A stretch of 58,808 bases of DNA from Streptomyces humi (GTDB lineage Bacteria; Actinomycetota; Actinomycetes; Streptomycetales; Streptomycetaceae), in NCBI RefSeq assembly GCF_001005085.2, contig NZ_LBMU02000108.1:1-58808 (forward strand). The letters are read 5' to 3'. Shown piece after piece: positions 16,868 to 25,670 of this stretch. Position 1 is the stretch's first letter, and each line of letters begins with the position of its first letter. Both the position numbers and the translations under genes were made by a program. The notes under the pieces were generated by a model that was not told where the DNA came from, made no database searches, and worked only from the letters and a program-made list of their open reading frames with translations.

Positions 16868-17603
16868 GATGGAAGATCATGCGGTGGCCGCGGGCCACAG
16901 CGCAGTCCCTGCCCGCCGGCAGGAGTCGTTCGAGGCCCTGATGGGCCGGACAGCGGGTCGGTTCGCACGGGTCGGACCCCGGCGCCGGGTGAGAAACCTG
17001 GTGCGGGGACTTGCGGCGGACCTGCCGCGCGAGACCTGCTGATCATTGCCGAGTGGGCCGGGGAGGCGAGTCCGGACGGTATGCAGCACCTGCGCGGCCG
17101 GGTCAGGTGGGATGCCGACCGGGTGCGAGATGACGTGCGCGAGTACGACCGGGAGCATTGCGCGACGACGATGCGGTGCTCGTAGTCGACGAGACCGGGA
17201 CGTGAAGAACGGCACGCACACCGTCGGTGTCCAGCGCCAGTACACCGGACACCGCCGGCCGGATCGAGAACGCCCGGGTCGCGGTCCACCTCGTCCACGC
17301 GGGAGGGCGCGGACACACGGCGGTCGACCGCGAGCTGTACATCCCGCGGTCGTGGACGTGCGACGCCGACCGCTGCCGGGCCGCGGGCCTGGGCGAGGAC
17401 ACCGTCTTCGCGACCAAGCCGGAACTGGCCGCCCACATGATCAGCCGGTTCCTCGACGCCTGGCCTCGCCTCGCCGCAGCCCAGGACAAGCTCGCCAGCT
17501 GGACGCCGAACGAATCCGTCGGAGCACCGTCGTGGACCTCGGCATTCCGACCTTTCACAACATCGCCGACCGGGGACGGCACTTCACCGCTGCCGCCGAG
17601 TGA
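16868..17603 (+). mobile_element. IS701-family transposase remnant
   Basis: Successive frames carry pieces of an IS701-type transposase in order: RRQESFEALMGRTAGRFARVGPRRR (from about 16921), a stop after LPRET-C, EWAGEASPDGMQHLRGRVRWDADRVRDD in a second frame (from about 17049), HTVGVQRQYTG, and AGRIENARVAVHLVHAGGRGH...LYIPRSWT in a third frame up to ISRFLDA near 17460. At least three frame changes or stops make it a pseudogene, and the DDE half is missing. The last part (17505-17603) reads RRSTVVDLGIPTFHNIADRGRH and may be the tail of an unrelated gene. Confidence 0.75.
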
Positions 17604-17667
17604 GGAGCCCTCGTCACCGGCCTGGCGAGTGCACCGTTCGCCCTGCTGGATTCGGGGGGTGGACGGA

Positions 17668-17703
17668 TGTCGAGCCCCCGATCAGCTAATGGGGGGCTCG
17701 ACA
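17668..17703 (-). terminator. Strong hairpin after the lactonase gene
   Basis: TGTCGAGCCCCC (17668-17679) and GGGGGCTCGACA (17692-17703) form a perfect 12-bp stem with a 12-base loop. It lies 32 bases beyond the stop codon of the minus-strand metallo-beta-lactamase gene. It has no T tract, as is common for actinobacterial terminators. An IS end is an alternative reading because the IS701 remnant abuts it. Confidence 0.65.
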
Positions 17704-17734
17704 CCGGCGTTGTGAGTCGCCTGGGCTGTGCTGC

Positions 17735-18625
17735 CTACTCCTGATGACCCAGCCTCACGATCATGTTCGGGTGACGCTCGCTGAGCGCCTTCAAGGCGAG
17801 CAGGCTCTTGATGCTGGGTTCGCGCTCCTGCATGTAGGTACCGGGCTCGACGCCGTTGTCCCAGCCCCAGCGCGTGTGGCTGACGTCCCCGGTCATGAGC
17901 ACCGGACCCGCCGCGGTGCGGGCGAGGTAGGACACGTGTCCGGTGGTGTGCCCGGGGGTGAGGATCGCGAAGAACGAGCCGTCGCCGAACACGTCGTTGA
18001 CACCTTCGAGCCGTCCGCCCGCGTCCTTCGTGAACTGGAGTTCCTGAAGCGGTGGCCGGCCGGCCAGGAGGTGGTTGTTCGTGCCCTGGGCGAACAGGTT
18101 CAGGAAGAGCGACGCCTCCGCCTCGTTGGCGCCGGTGTAGATGGGGACGTCCTTGGGAACGTCCGGGAGCCCGGAGACGTGATCGAGGTGGAGATGGGTC
18201 ATGAAGACCCCGCCCAAGGGGACTCCCTCCGCTTCAATGATCTCCGCGGTGCTCTGCTGAGGGCGCATCTTCTCGATGCCCCCGTACTTTCTCAGCATCA
18301 TGCCGACCCCGACGCCGACCGGGTCGTCCACCAGCCGTTGCGAAACGCCCGTGTCGACGAGGAAGAACCCGTGTGTGGGGTGCCGCACGACGTGGGCGTA
18401 GATCTTGATGGGCTCCTTGTGGTCGTTGATCCCCGCCGCGACGGCCTTGGGGTGCTTGATGTTGAGGAGCCCTGTGATCGGGGCCTCCCAGTCCGCGCCG
18501 ATCGTCCTGACCTCGACAGGCCCCGGCTCGTCGATCACGGACTCCATGGCCACCGCGCTGATCGGCGCGCCGATACGGGCAGACTCCGCCGCGTGGGTCG
18601 TGGCCTTGAAGGTGAGCATCTTCAT
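17735..18625 (-). CDS. Metallo-beta-lactamase-fold hydrolase, AHL-lactonase-like
   Basis: This 296-residue protein has the dinuclear zinc motif HLHLDH (residues 144-149), then TPGHTTGHVSYL and MTGDVSHT, which supply the further histidine and the bridging aspartate. The C-terminal histidine is in RLGHQE. The arrangement is that of the N-acyl homoserine lactonase family; many Streptomyces members hydrolyse other lactones. ATG 18625 has a GGAAGAGGAG ribosome-binding site. It is the third gene of a minus-strand set (SDR, SRPBCC, lactonase) opposite the MarR gene. Confidence 0.85.
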   Translation of the reverse strand: MKMLTFKATTHAAESARIGAPISAVAMESVIDEPGPVEVRTIGADWEAPITGLLNIKHPKAVAAGINDHKEPIKIYAHVVRHPTHGFFLVDTGVSQRLVDDPVGVGVGMMLRKYGGIEKMRPQQSTAEIIEAEGVPLGGVFMTHLHLDHVSGLPDVPKDVPIYTGANEAEASLFLNLFAQGTNNHLLAGRPPLQELQFTKDAGGRLEGVNDVFGDGSFFAILTPGHTTGHVSYLARTAAGPVLMTGDVSHTRWGWDNGVEPGTYMQEREPSIKSLLALKALSERHPNMIVRLGHQE

Positions 18626-18733
18626 GGTTGAACTCCTCTTCCCTTGATGACAGATGGCTGATGACTGATAGCTGGTGCGGACCGTCTCGCAAGCCGTCAG
18701 GCCCCGGGCTCCGGTCCAGTCGGCGTGCCGCAG

Positions 18734-19189
18734 TCATGCGGCGCGGTGCTCGCGGGCGTAGGCGTCGAGGCGGGCGAGTTCCTTCACGTAGACGCGGTGC
18801 AGCCTGCGCGGCGCGATGATCCGCTCGACGAACCCGGCGACGCCGCTTTCGCCGGCGAAGCGGGAGGTGATGTTCACCCGGGCCCGTTCGCCGTGCGGGG
18901 TCACGGTGAACGTCGTGACGAGGCCGGAGCCGCCTGTGTCGGTGTGGACCAGCGTTCGGCCCGGCTCCGGCTCGGTGACCTGCATCCGCAGTTCCCGGAC
19001 ACCTCCAGCGAAGTCGATCTTGTACCAGACAGCGTCGGCCGCGCCCACGCCGTTCTCCTCGATGTGGAAGTCGTAGAAGGGGGGCGGCAGGAACCGGGAG
19101 TGAAGCTGCGTGTCCGCCAGGTACCCGTAGACCTTGTCCGCGGGCGCGTCGATGGTGCGCTCGGCGGACGCGGCAACGATGTGAGTCAT
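18734..19189 (-). CDS. SRPBCC-family protein
   Basis: A 151-residue START-like protein. It begins ASAERTIDAPADKVYGYLADTQLHSRFLP, the first strand and helix of the fold, and ends with the long C-terminal helix (ERIIAPRRLHRVYVKELARLDAYA). These proteins bind hydrophobic ligands or act as cyclase/dehydrase-like enzymes. GGAG precedes the ATG. The gap to the upstream SDR gene is about 71 bases and to the downstream lactonase 108 bases, so an operon is likely but internal promoters are possible. Confidence 0.82.
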   Translation of the reverse strand: MTHIVAASAERTIDAPADKVYGYLADTQLHSRFLPPPFYDFHIEENGVGAADAVWYKIDFAGGVRELRMQVTEPEPGRTLVHTDTGGSGLVTTFTVTPHGERARVNITSRFAGESGVAGFVERIIAPRRLHRVYVKELARLDAYAREHRAA

Positions 19190-19260
19190 GGTCCGAACTC
19201 CGTATTTGTGGCTTGAGGTGCTGGATTCCGTGTGCCGCCGCGGCGGGCTTGACGGACGGT

Positions 19261-20040
19261 TCAGACCGTCTTGATGGTGCCGCCGTCGATGACGTAGTCA
19301 GCGCCCGTGATGTTTCCGGCCACGTCGGACAGCAGGAACGCGACCAGAGCCGCGACCTCCTCGGCTTCGCTCATACGGCCGGTCGTGATGTTCTGCGACT
19401 TCGCGATCTGCTGGACGAACTCGGCGAGGCTGACACCCGCCGCGGCGGCCAGCTGGGCGACAGGCCCGTTGGCGTCCTCGTAGACGGTGGTGCGTACCAG
19501 GCCCGGGGAAACGGTGTTCACGCGCACACCCTGGGGACCGAACTCCTCGGCCAGGGACTTGCCGAGCGCGGTGACCGCCGCCTTGACCGCGCTGTAGCTG
19601 GCCGGAACGCCCGCGGGCATCCTGGCGACGGCGGAGGAGACGTTGACGACCGCCCCACGACGCTCGATCAGGCTGGGCAGGGCCGCGCGCGTGGCGCGGA
19701 CGGTGGCGAGCACGTTGATGTCGAACATGCTGGTCCACTGAGTGTCGCCGGCGTCGAGGAAACCCATGACGGCCTCGTCGCCGCCTCCCACGTTGTTCAC
19801 CAGCAGGTCTATGCCGCCCAGTTCGACCAGAGCCGTGTCGATGAGGGCGGCGACGCCTTCCGCGGTGCTCAGGTCCGCCGACACAGCGTGGGCGCCGGTC
19901 TCCTTCAGCTCGGGCGTGATGGTACGGGCGGCGCCCACGACGCGGACGCCTTCGTCGATCAGGGTCCGGACGGTGGCCAGTCCGATGCCCCGGCTGGCGC
20001 CGGTGACGACGGCGGTCTTGCCCGTGAGGTTGAGGTTCAT
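19261..20040 (-). CDS. SDR-family oxidoreductase
   Basis: A classical short-chain dehydrogenase of 259 residues. TGASRGIG (residues 13-20) binds NAD(P), NNVG is the structural motif, and a serine (NVSSAV) plus the ASYSAVK motif supply the Ser-Tyr-Lys catalytic residues. The C-terminal GNITGADYVIDGGTIK is intact. I choose ATG 20040 because GGGAG lies just upstream; an ATG six codons earlier would add MYSGSL and has no ribosome-binding site. It is the first gene opposite MarR. Confidence 0.9.
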   Translation of the reverse strand: MNLNLTGKTAVVTGASRGIGLATVRTLIDEGVRVVGAARTITPELKETGAHAVSADLSTAEGVAALIDTALVELGGIDLLVNNVGGGDEAVMGFLDAGDTQWTSMFDINVLATVRATRAALPSLIERRGAVVNVSSAVARMPAGVPASYSAVKAAVTALGKSLAEEFGPQGVRVNTVSPGLVRTTVYEDANGPVAQLAAAAGVSLAEFVQQIAKSQNITTGRMSEAEEVAALVAFLLSDVAGNITGADYVIDGGTIKTV

Positions 20041-20058
20041 GAGGCTCCCTGAATACAT

Positions 20059-20099
20059 ATGGGTTTAATACTTCAAGTCATATCTACCATGGGTTGAAG
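20059..20099. promoter_or_regulatory. Candidate MarR operator region
   Basis: The 79-base gap between SDR and MarR contains ATGGGTT twice, at 20059-20065 and 20089-20095, exactly 30 bases apart (about three helical turns). It also holds an inverted repeat CTTCAA (20071-20076) / TTGAAG (20094-20099). The region is AT-rich compared with its surroundings. It probably holds both promoters and the MarR binding site; this is inferred from layout. Confidence 0.45.
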
Positions 20100-20119
20100 C
20101 AGTTTGCTAGCCTGGGGCT

Positions 20120-20560
20120 ATGGCGATGACACAGGAGCAGGCGGAAGCGCAGTGGGAGCTGGGCAAGCTGGTGCACGACCTGGACATGCAGAGCGCCGCC
20201 CGCATGCGTGACTGGGTGACGCCGCTGGGTCTGACCGTCGCCCAGGCCTCGGCCCTGCGCGAGATGACCGGCCCGATGACCATGCGCGAGCTGGCCGGCC
20301 GGATGAGCTGCGAACCGTCCAATGCCACCGTCGTCATCGACAAGCTGGAGAGCCTGCGGCTGATAGAGCGCCGTCCCCACCCCACCGACCGCCGGGCCAA
20401 GCAGCTTGTCCTGACCCCCGAGGGCATCGAACTGCGCGAACAGCTACTGAAGGTTCTGGCTGAGGAACCCCTGTTCGCCGGCCTGACACAGGACGAGCAG
20501 GACGCGCTGGAGGGCCTGCTCAAGCGGGCCCTGTTCCGCGATGCAGTCCTCCAGGCCTGA
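20120..20560 (+). CDS. MarR-family transcriptional regulator
   Basis: A 146-residue winged-helix protein. The recognition part reads MTMRELAGRMSCEPSNATVVIDKLESLRLIERRPHPTDRRAKQLVLT, with the DRR wing motif typical of MarR. It has no obvious ribosome-binding site and TAGCCT lies seven bases upstream, so the mRNA may be leaderless. It is divergent from the SDR-SRPBCC-lactonase set and probably represses it in response to an unknown aromatic or lipophilic ligand. Confidence 0.88.
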   Translation: MAMTQEQAEAQWELGKLVHDLDMQSAARMRDWVTPLGLTVAQASALREMTGPMTMRELAGRMSCEPSNATVVIDKLESLRLIERRPHPTDRRAKQLVLTPEGIELREQLLKVLAEEPLFAGLTQDEQDALEGLLKRALFRDAVLQA

Positions 20561-20899
20561 CGGCGTCGAACTGCGGGTTGCCCACAGCGGTGTGCGGTGC
20601 GAGGGCTTTGCTGGGAGACCCGTGACTACGGGAGCCCAGACACCGGCATTGCAGTGCGGCGCGTCAGTAGGGACTCACCGGCGCGACGGTTTCAGCCCTG
20701 GGGTCGGCCTGGTTCAGAGAACTGACCAGACCGAAGCTGATCGCGCCGGACCAGATACTCCGGGGCATCACAGACCTACCTCGCACGCCCCGAGCCCTTT
20801 CAGCTGTGGGATCTCAGAATCCGTGGCCGAATCTCAGGGGCTATGGCCAGTCCGTGGCCGTTCGGCCACGGACGTGAGACTGCCTGGTCAGCCTGTTCA

Positions 20900-21698
20900 C
20901 TCCGGCCCGCGCTGGGGGACGCCATGGGCAGTGCCGCGATCACTCTGAGTATTCGCCGTATGGATGGTGCAGTCGACGAGGTCCGCGACCGATCGTCAGC
21001 CTCGCTCGATCTGATGCGCTCGGCCGCACCGTGGCGCACGTTTCCGGACGCGAAGACCGCGCAGGTCACCGACCGCTACGGCATCGCCCGCACGATGGCC
21101 TGGGACCGCATTCACCCGAGGCTGACCACGCGCTCCGCATGGATCGACCACACCGGCGAACTCCCTGTCGTCGAGGGCACGTTGATCCGACTTGAGGTTG
21201 ACCGCCTGCCCGGCGGCCACGACCCATTCCCCGCCTGGTTGTGGACGTCGGCCACCGGCCTGTCGGGTGAGGACGCCGACCTGCACTGGCTGGCGTTCTT
21301 GCGCAGGCTTCGATCTGGAGCACACCTTCCGGATGATCGAGCAGACGCTGGGCTGGACCCGCCCGAAGCTCCGCACACCCGAGACGGCGGACCGGTGGAC
21401 CTGGCTGATTACCGCAGCGCATCCTCAACTCCGCTTCGCCCGGCCGCTGGCCGAGAACTTCCGCCACCAATGGGAGAAGCCGGCCGAGTCCGGCCGCCTC
21501 ACCCCCGCCCGGGCCCGCCGGGGGTTCAGGAACCTCCGCCCCAACTTGCTTTGCCCGGCCCGTGCACCGAAACCCACCCGGCCCGGCCCCGGCCGACCGC
21601 CCGGCCCGAAGAACCGACACCCCGCCACCCACTACGACGTGGGCAAAACGGCCATACGATCCGAGACCAACACCAAAGGCAACCAGAACAGACCATAA
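20900..21698 (+). pseudogene. Frameshifted transposase remnant of an unnamed family
   Basis: Two frames together encode most of a Streptomyces transposase. The first (about 20930-21305) carries VTDRYGIARTMAWDRIHPRLT and WLDHxGELPVVEGTLIRLEVDRLPG-like text ending near LHWLAFLRRL. The second (from about 21306) continues FDLEHTFRMIEQTLGWTRPK, RRGFRNLRP and GRPPGPKNRHPATHYDVGKT to the stop at 21698. One frameshift near 21305 separates them and the N-terminal third is missing. I do not place it in a named IS family with confidence. 21699-21877 holds no gene. Confidence 0.7.
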
Positions 21699-21877
21699 GC
21701 ATCAAGCTGATCGCCGATGTGGCCGGGCGCGAGGTTGTGGTGCGGGATGCGGCGTTGCCGATGACCCTGGGCAAGCAGGGTAGTCGGCCTCGACCGCCTA
21801 GAGATCCCTTCCCGCCCTGACGGGCTGCCTGTTGAGGAAATTCACCGGAATCGCCACGCGGATCGAGGCGTGCAGCG

Positions 21878-22150
21878 TCAGGAGAGCATGCTGGCGATGA
21901 CGGCGACTGTGACGATGACGAGGGTCAGCGATCGGATGAACCAGAGTTTGTCCCCGATGCCTTTCCAGTCAGCAATGAACGTCACGATGGCGATGCCGAG
22001 TGCTGGGCCCGCTAGCCATGCGGCGCTGATCTGCCGGTCAAGGACATAGATCAACGGTAGGTAGAGGACGGCGTATCCGAGCGCCATCATCGCCGCTCCC
22101 CGCAGGGGGACGGGGCGTCGCGAAGCAGATTTGGTAGGAAGCGTGTTCAT
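21878..22150 (-). CDS. Small three-helix membrane protein, possible immunity protein
   Basis: This 90-residue protein has three hydrophobic segments (GAAMMALGYAVLYLPLIYVL, ISAAWLAGPALGIAIVTFIA, SLTLVIVTVAVIASML) and a short basic N-terminus. The ATG is set by an excellent AAGGAGG ribosome-binding site seven bases upstream. It lies 31 bases after the stop of the secreted-protein gene on the same strand, so it is surely in that transcript. No family is recognised. Small membrane proteins placed directly after a secreted peptide precursor often protect the producer; that role is inferred only. Confidence 0.7.
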   Translation of the reverse strand: MNTLPTKSASRRPVPLRGAAMMALGYAVLYLPLIYVLDRQISAAWLAGPALGIAIVTFIADWKGIGDKLWFIRSLTLVIVTVAVIASMLS

Positions 22151-22181
22151 GTGACCTCCTTGGGCCGCTTTGTGTACCGGG

Positions 22182-23048
22182 CTATTGGAGGTCGTCGAAG
22201 CATGCCTTCTTGATCGCTTTGATTCCGAACAGGCTAGATCCTCCTGAGCCAAGTGCGGACAGGGCTCCCTTCTTGGTGTCCACACTGGCCAGGACAGTGA
22301 GGATTTTCTTGATGCCGCCGGCTGCCTTGATCAGCTTGTATGCCTTCGTACCTGGGACGAAGGCCGCGCCGAGTGCGGCTCCACACTTCATGGAGTTCCA
22401 GGTATCTTCGACCATGCCGCCCCCTATGTCCTTGACCGTGTCCCACCAGGCAGGATCAGCGATGACCGGGTATGTGGTGCTCTCATCGACCTGGATGGTC
22501 TGAACGAGGTCGCCGCCGTCCGAGCGGTAGCTCGTTTTCACCGGCTCACCATTCGCGTCGGTCGCCCAGGGCGGGGCGAACGATCCGACGGTCTGGCCCG
22601 CCTTGTCGAAGATGGTTATTCCACCGTCGTCAGTGGGTACCGCGCTGCTGCCCTGGGGCAAGTTGAGCGGGAAGCGATATTCCGTGGCGGCCCCGGCGTT
22701 TTTGAGGATGACCAGGGCGCTCACCACTCCGCTGTGAGAGGTGTGCACAGCGACGTCAGTGGTGGCGTTCGGATCTGTATACATCACCGTACCGTCGGGG
22801 TAGGTGTCGGGGCGGGTCTGCGGTGAGCCCGGAAGGCCGATGCCAACCTGACCACCGTGCGAACCGGCCACGGTGAGCTGGCCAGAACCTGCGGCAGGCA
22901 CGCTCAGGAGGGTTTGGGGCGGCGGAGTGCTTGCTATCTGGCGTGTTGCGGCATGTGCTTGTCCGGCAGTAAGCAGGAGGGCGGCAGCGGTCAGAGTGGC
23001 AAGCTCCGGAAGCGCCGTACGGTGGCGGTCAGCGGTACTTCTTAACAC
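22182..23048 (-). CDS. Secreted protein with Lys/Gly-rich C-terminal segment, bacteriocin-precursor-like
   Basis: From GTG 23048 (AAAGGA upstream) the product is 288 residues. A Sec signal peptide is clear: basic start, hydrophobic ATLTAAALLLTAG, cleavage after AHA at residue 33. Residues 40-190 form a beta-rich, Gly/Thr-rich region. The motif YPVIADPAWW (193-202) precedes a distinct tail of about 87 residues that is rich in Lys, Ala and Gly, has one cysteine near its start (222) and one near its end (283), and alternates cationic and hydrophobic stretches. This long-precursor-plus-cationic-tail plan recalls closticin-574-type bacteriocins and related actinobacterial secreted proteins of unknown role. 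Toxin activity is inferred; the following membrane gene would be the immunity partner. Confidence 0.65.
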   Translation of the reverse strand: MLRSTADRHRTALPELATLTAAALLLTAGQAHAATRQIASTPPPQTLLSVPAAGSGQLTVAGSHGGQVGIGLPGSPQTRPDTYPDGTVMYTDPNATTDVAVHTSHSGVVSALVILKNAGAATEYRFPLNLPQGSSAVPTDDGGITIFDKAGQTVGSFAPPWATDANGEPVKTSYRSDGGDLVQTIQVDESTTYPVIADPAWWDTVKDIGGGMVEDTWNSMKCGAALGAAFVPGTKAYKLIKAAGGIKKILTVLASVDTKKGALSALGSGGSSLFGIKAIKKACFDDLQ

Positions 23049-23846
23049 CGGACATCCTTTGATCTGTTGCGTTGAGCGATAGGTGATTCGGGGTGCATGA
23101 ACGGCACATGTGGCGGTAGAGGGCAGATGGTCGCTGCGCAGCACCTATACGGAGGGGCGTGCAGGGTGCGGATGCGCGCGTCGCGGCAGTACCCGTGCAG
23201 GATCTGTCCCTGCGGGGGTTGAGCGACCCGTCACCACAGGTGTGTCGCGCGGTATGCAGACGAGCTGCAAGGTGGTGTCCCGCAGCCTCGTACCAGCACG
23301 AAAATCCGTGGGCGAAGAGGACCCGGCATGATGCCCGTTGCCGACGGCTTCCAGGCCAGCAGGTATGTCCCAGGCGTCCCCCGAGTGCCTGCCTTGGCTG
23401 AGCGTTGCTCAAGTGGTAACCCTCCGCAGGGTGCTTCTACGCATCCAGAAATTCCGTCAGATCTGCGGAAGCAGATGCCGCCACACGACAGTTTCCTGCA
23501 CACGTTTTCCATGATGCTCAATCATTGGCGAATTACTTGACGAACGACAGATGGAGTACTGGCCTTAATTTGTTGGGCGTCACTTCACGTCACGATGAGT
23601 TAAGGTGGCGAATAATTGCGCGAGGCCGAAAAGGCGCGGATACGCAAGAAGTTTTAATTACCCGTCATCTCCCTGCAACAAAAGCTTGTTGCCAGCATCG
23701 CAAATCCCTCGGGCCGCTTCGTGTACTTTACATGCAGCGGCTCATGCGGTCGACAAGGAATAACCGAGGTGGTGATAGGCACAACCTTTCACTACCTCGT
23801 CGGCGGCTAAAGTCGTCGGGTTCGGTGACAGTGAAAGGGAACCATC
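23049..23846. other. Long intergenic region, AT-rich toward LysR
   Basis: No convincing gene is seen in nearly 800 bases between the secreted-protein gene (minus) and LysR (plus). About 23500-23800 is clearly lower in GC than its neighbours and has few shadow frames, which fits promoters and operators for both genes. A minus-strand frame at 23231-23521 begins with a Cys-rich segment but lacks a ribosome-binding site and is not claimed as a gene. Confidence 0.5.
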
Positions 23847-24773
23847 GTGCGCGTGGAACAGTTGGAATACTTTGCGACGGTCATTCGACTGGGGTCGCTG
23901 CGCCGCGCGGCGGAGGACATGCACCTGTCTCAACCCGCCCTGAGCGAGTCGGTCCGCAACCTGGAACGGGAGCTAGGGGTGGAGCTGCTGGAGCGCAGAC
24001 GATCCGGGGCGAAGATCAGCGACGAAGGGCGCAAGCTGCTCCCGCACATCACAGAAGTACTAGAGGCTGTCGACCGGTTGCGCCGATCGGCCGACACACA
24101 GCATTACGTCAGCCGCGTGGTGCGACTTGGCACAGTCAACGCTGCCACTGTGCCTCTGCTCCTGCCGGCCGTCCGCGAGTTCCGTGCGGCCCACCCGCAA
24201 AGGCAGGTGGAGGTAGTCACCGAACATCAGGCCGTCATCCACCAGGGCCTCAAAGAGGGCTCGTTGGATCTCGGGCTGGTCAGCTACCTTCACGGCGACG
24301 ATCTTCCGGCCGACCTGCACACCACCGACCTGGTGCGCGGCCAACCGGTCATCTGCATACGCCCGGATAGTCCCTTGGCTGCGCTGGAAGCCGTTACCGT
24401 CACCGATCTGCTGACCGAGCCCCTGATCGTGATGCGAGCCGGCTACATCATGCACCGATACGTGCATCGGCTGCTAAGTGGCCGCACGCCACACTTCTCG
24501 TACTCGACCGACGGCGCCGAAATGAGCAAGCTGATGGTGGCCGAGGGCCTGGGCGCCGCCGTGCTGCCCGACTACAGCGTGGTCGGCGATCCACTGGAGC
24601 GCAGCGGCGCAATCACACATCGCAGATTGGCAGACGACATCACCGAGGTCCGCACAGCAATCCAACACCGACGCTCGTGTGCACTACCCAAGGCAGCACG
24701 CGATCTCCTCGCCGTCTTCGTCCGGCAAGCCGCAGAAAAGAACGGGAGCCAGCCGCGCACGTCACCACACTGA
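23847..24773 (+). CDS. LysR-family transcriptional regulator
   Basis: A 308-residue LysR protein with the N-terminal winged helix (MRVEQLEYFATVIRLGSLRRAAEDMHLSQPALSESVRNLERELG, residues 1-44) and a periplasmic-binding-like effector domain from about residue 90. It starts at GTG. It lies between two minus-strand secreted/membrane cassettes, divergent from the first and convergent with the second. It may therefore control the first, as LysR proteins commonly regulate a divergent neighbour. Effector unknown. Confidence 0.88.
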   Translation: MRVEQLEYFATVIRLGSLRRAAEDMHLSQPALSESVRNLERELGVELLERRRSGAKISDEGRKLLPHITEVLEAVDRLRRSADTQHYVSRVVRLGTVNAATVPLLLPAVREFRAAHPQRQVEVVTEHQAVIHQGLKEGSLDLGLVSYLHGDDLPADLHTTDLVRGQPVICIRPDSPLAALEAVTVTDLLTEPLIVMRAGYIMHRYVHRLLSGRTPHFSYSTDGAEMSKLMVAEGLGAAVLPDYSVVGDPLERSGAITHRRLADDITEVRTAIQHRRSCALPKAARDLLAVFVRQAAEKNGSQPRTSPH

Positions 24774-24842
24774 GTGTCTGGTTGGCTCTACTGTCGGGGC
24801 GTTCCTGGTGATGGAATGTTCAACGTCTAGCAAAGTGAATGG

Positions 24843-24873
24843 CCCACCCCCGATGTCCCTGACCGGGGGCGGG
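24843..24873 (+). terminator. Hairpin downstream of LysR
   Basis: CCCACCCCCG (24843-24852) pairs with CGGGGGCGGG (24864-24873) as a 10-bp stem with one mismatch and an 11-base loop, 70 bases after the LysR stop. There is no T tract. From here to 25102 I see no gene. Confidence 0.45.
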
Positions 24874-25102
24874 ATGTCGTTCGTCTGCGCGGGCCGGTTC
24901 GATGCTGATGCCGTGAAATACCAACCGCTTATGACGAACAGTACTGGTTCGAGATCATGGAGATATGGCTCGTACCTTCGGGGTGCTCTCGTCCGCTATG
25001 CACGTCATGGACGAGTCGAGGGCACCCTGAGTTTGAGTTTTTGGCCGACCGGGCGCCTCGTCCACCTGGCCGGCTTCGGGCTAGGCTGCCGGAAGGTCGT
25101 CC

Positions 25103-25594
25103 TCAACGTGCGTCGCCGTTTCGGCGGCCATTACGGCGCTCGACACGATTGATCACCAGATTGGTAAGAGCAACCAACAGTGTGGACAGTGGCGCTGGAA
25201 GCCAAGGATGCTCTACGTGGAGCCCGGGAGTGAAGGATTCAACGAGCAACGCCCCCAGAAAGGTCGTAGTTGCGGATGTGGCCATGTCCGCACGGCGTTT
25301 GGACCTGCCGGAAATACATGCCAGGCCCAGTGCAAGGCGCACGGGAGTGGTGAATACGCTCGCGATCAGACCACAGGGAAGGCATAGCAGGACTGCCCAA
25401 ATGAGAGAGCTGGTGCTGTCAGCTTCGATCAAGTTGCTGAAGAGAAAGGCGACAGCCATAACGCCCGCCAGCAGCATCATGGCTAAGGCGCCGAGGATGA
25501 CGATCCCCAGGCCCGTCATGCCAAGGGCCGCAGACACCTTCTCAGACATCGACAGAGAGGCCCAGGTCGGTTCATCGGGCCGCTGAGGCTCCAC
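25103..25594 (-). CDS. Four-helix membrane protein, possible immunity protein
   Basis: A 163-residue protein with about four hydrophobic segments (from GMTGLGIVILGALAMMLLAGV onward) and basic loops. Its GTG start is fixed by a strong GAAGGAGG ribosome-binding site. It follows the frameshifted secreted-protein gene by 76 bases on the same strand. No family is recognised and it is not obviously related to the 90-residue protein of the first cassette. Its position, after a secreted cationic protein, is the same as in the first cassette, which suggests a matching role. Confidence 0.68.
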   Translation of the reverse strand: MEPQRPDEPTWASLSMSEKVSAALGMTGLGIVILGALAMMLLAGVMAVAFLFSNLIEADSTSSLIWAVLLCLPCGLIASVFTTPVRLALGLACISGRSKRRADMATSATTTFLGALLVESFTPGLHVEHPWLPAPLSTLLVALTNLVINRVERRNGRRNGDAR

Positions 25595-25670
25595 GACGCA
25601 CCTCCTTCGTACAGGAGAAGGGCGGCCGACACCCGGACCGGCCGGTATGCCGCCCGCGAAATCAACAGTC

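Noticed and set aside
23231..23521. Cys-rich minus-strand small frame as a possible secreted peptide
   Set aside because: No ribosome-binding site, and composition after the first 30 residues is typical of a shadow frame.
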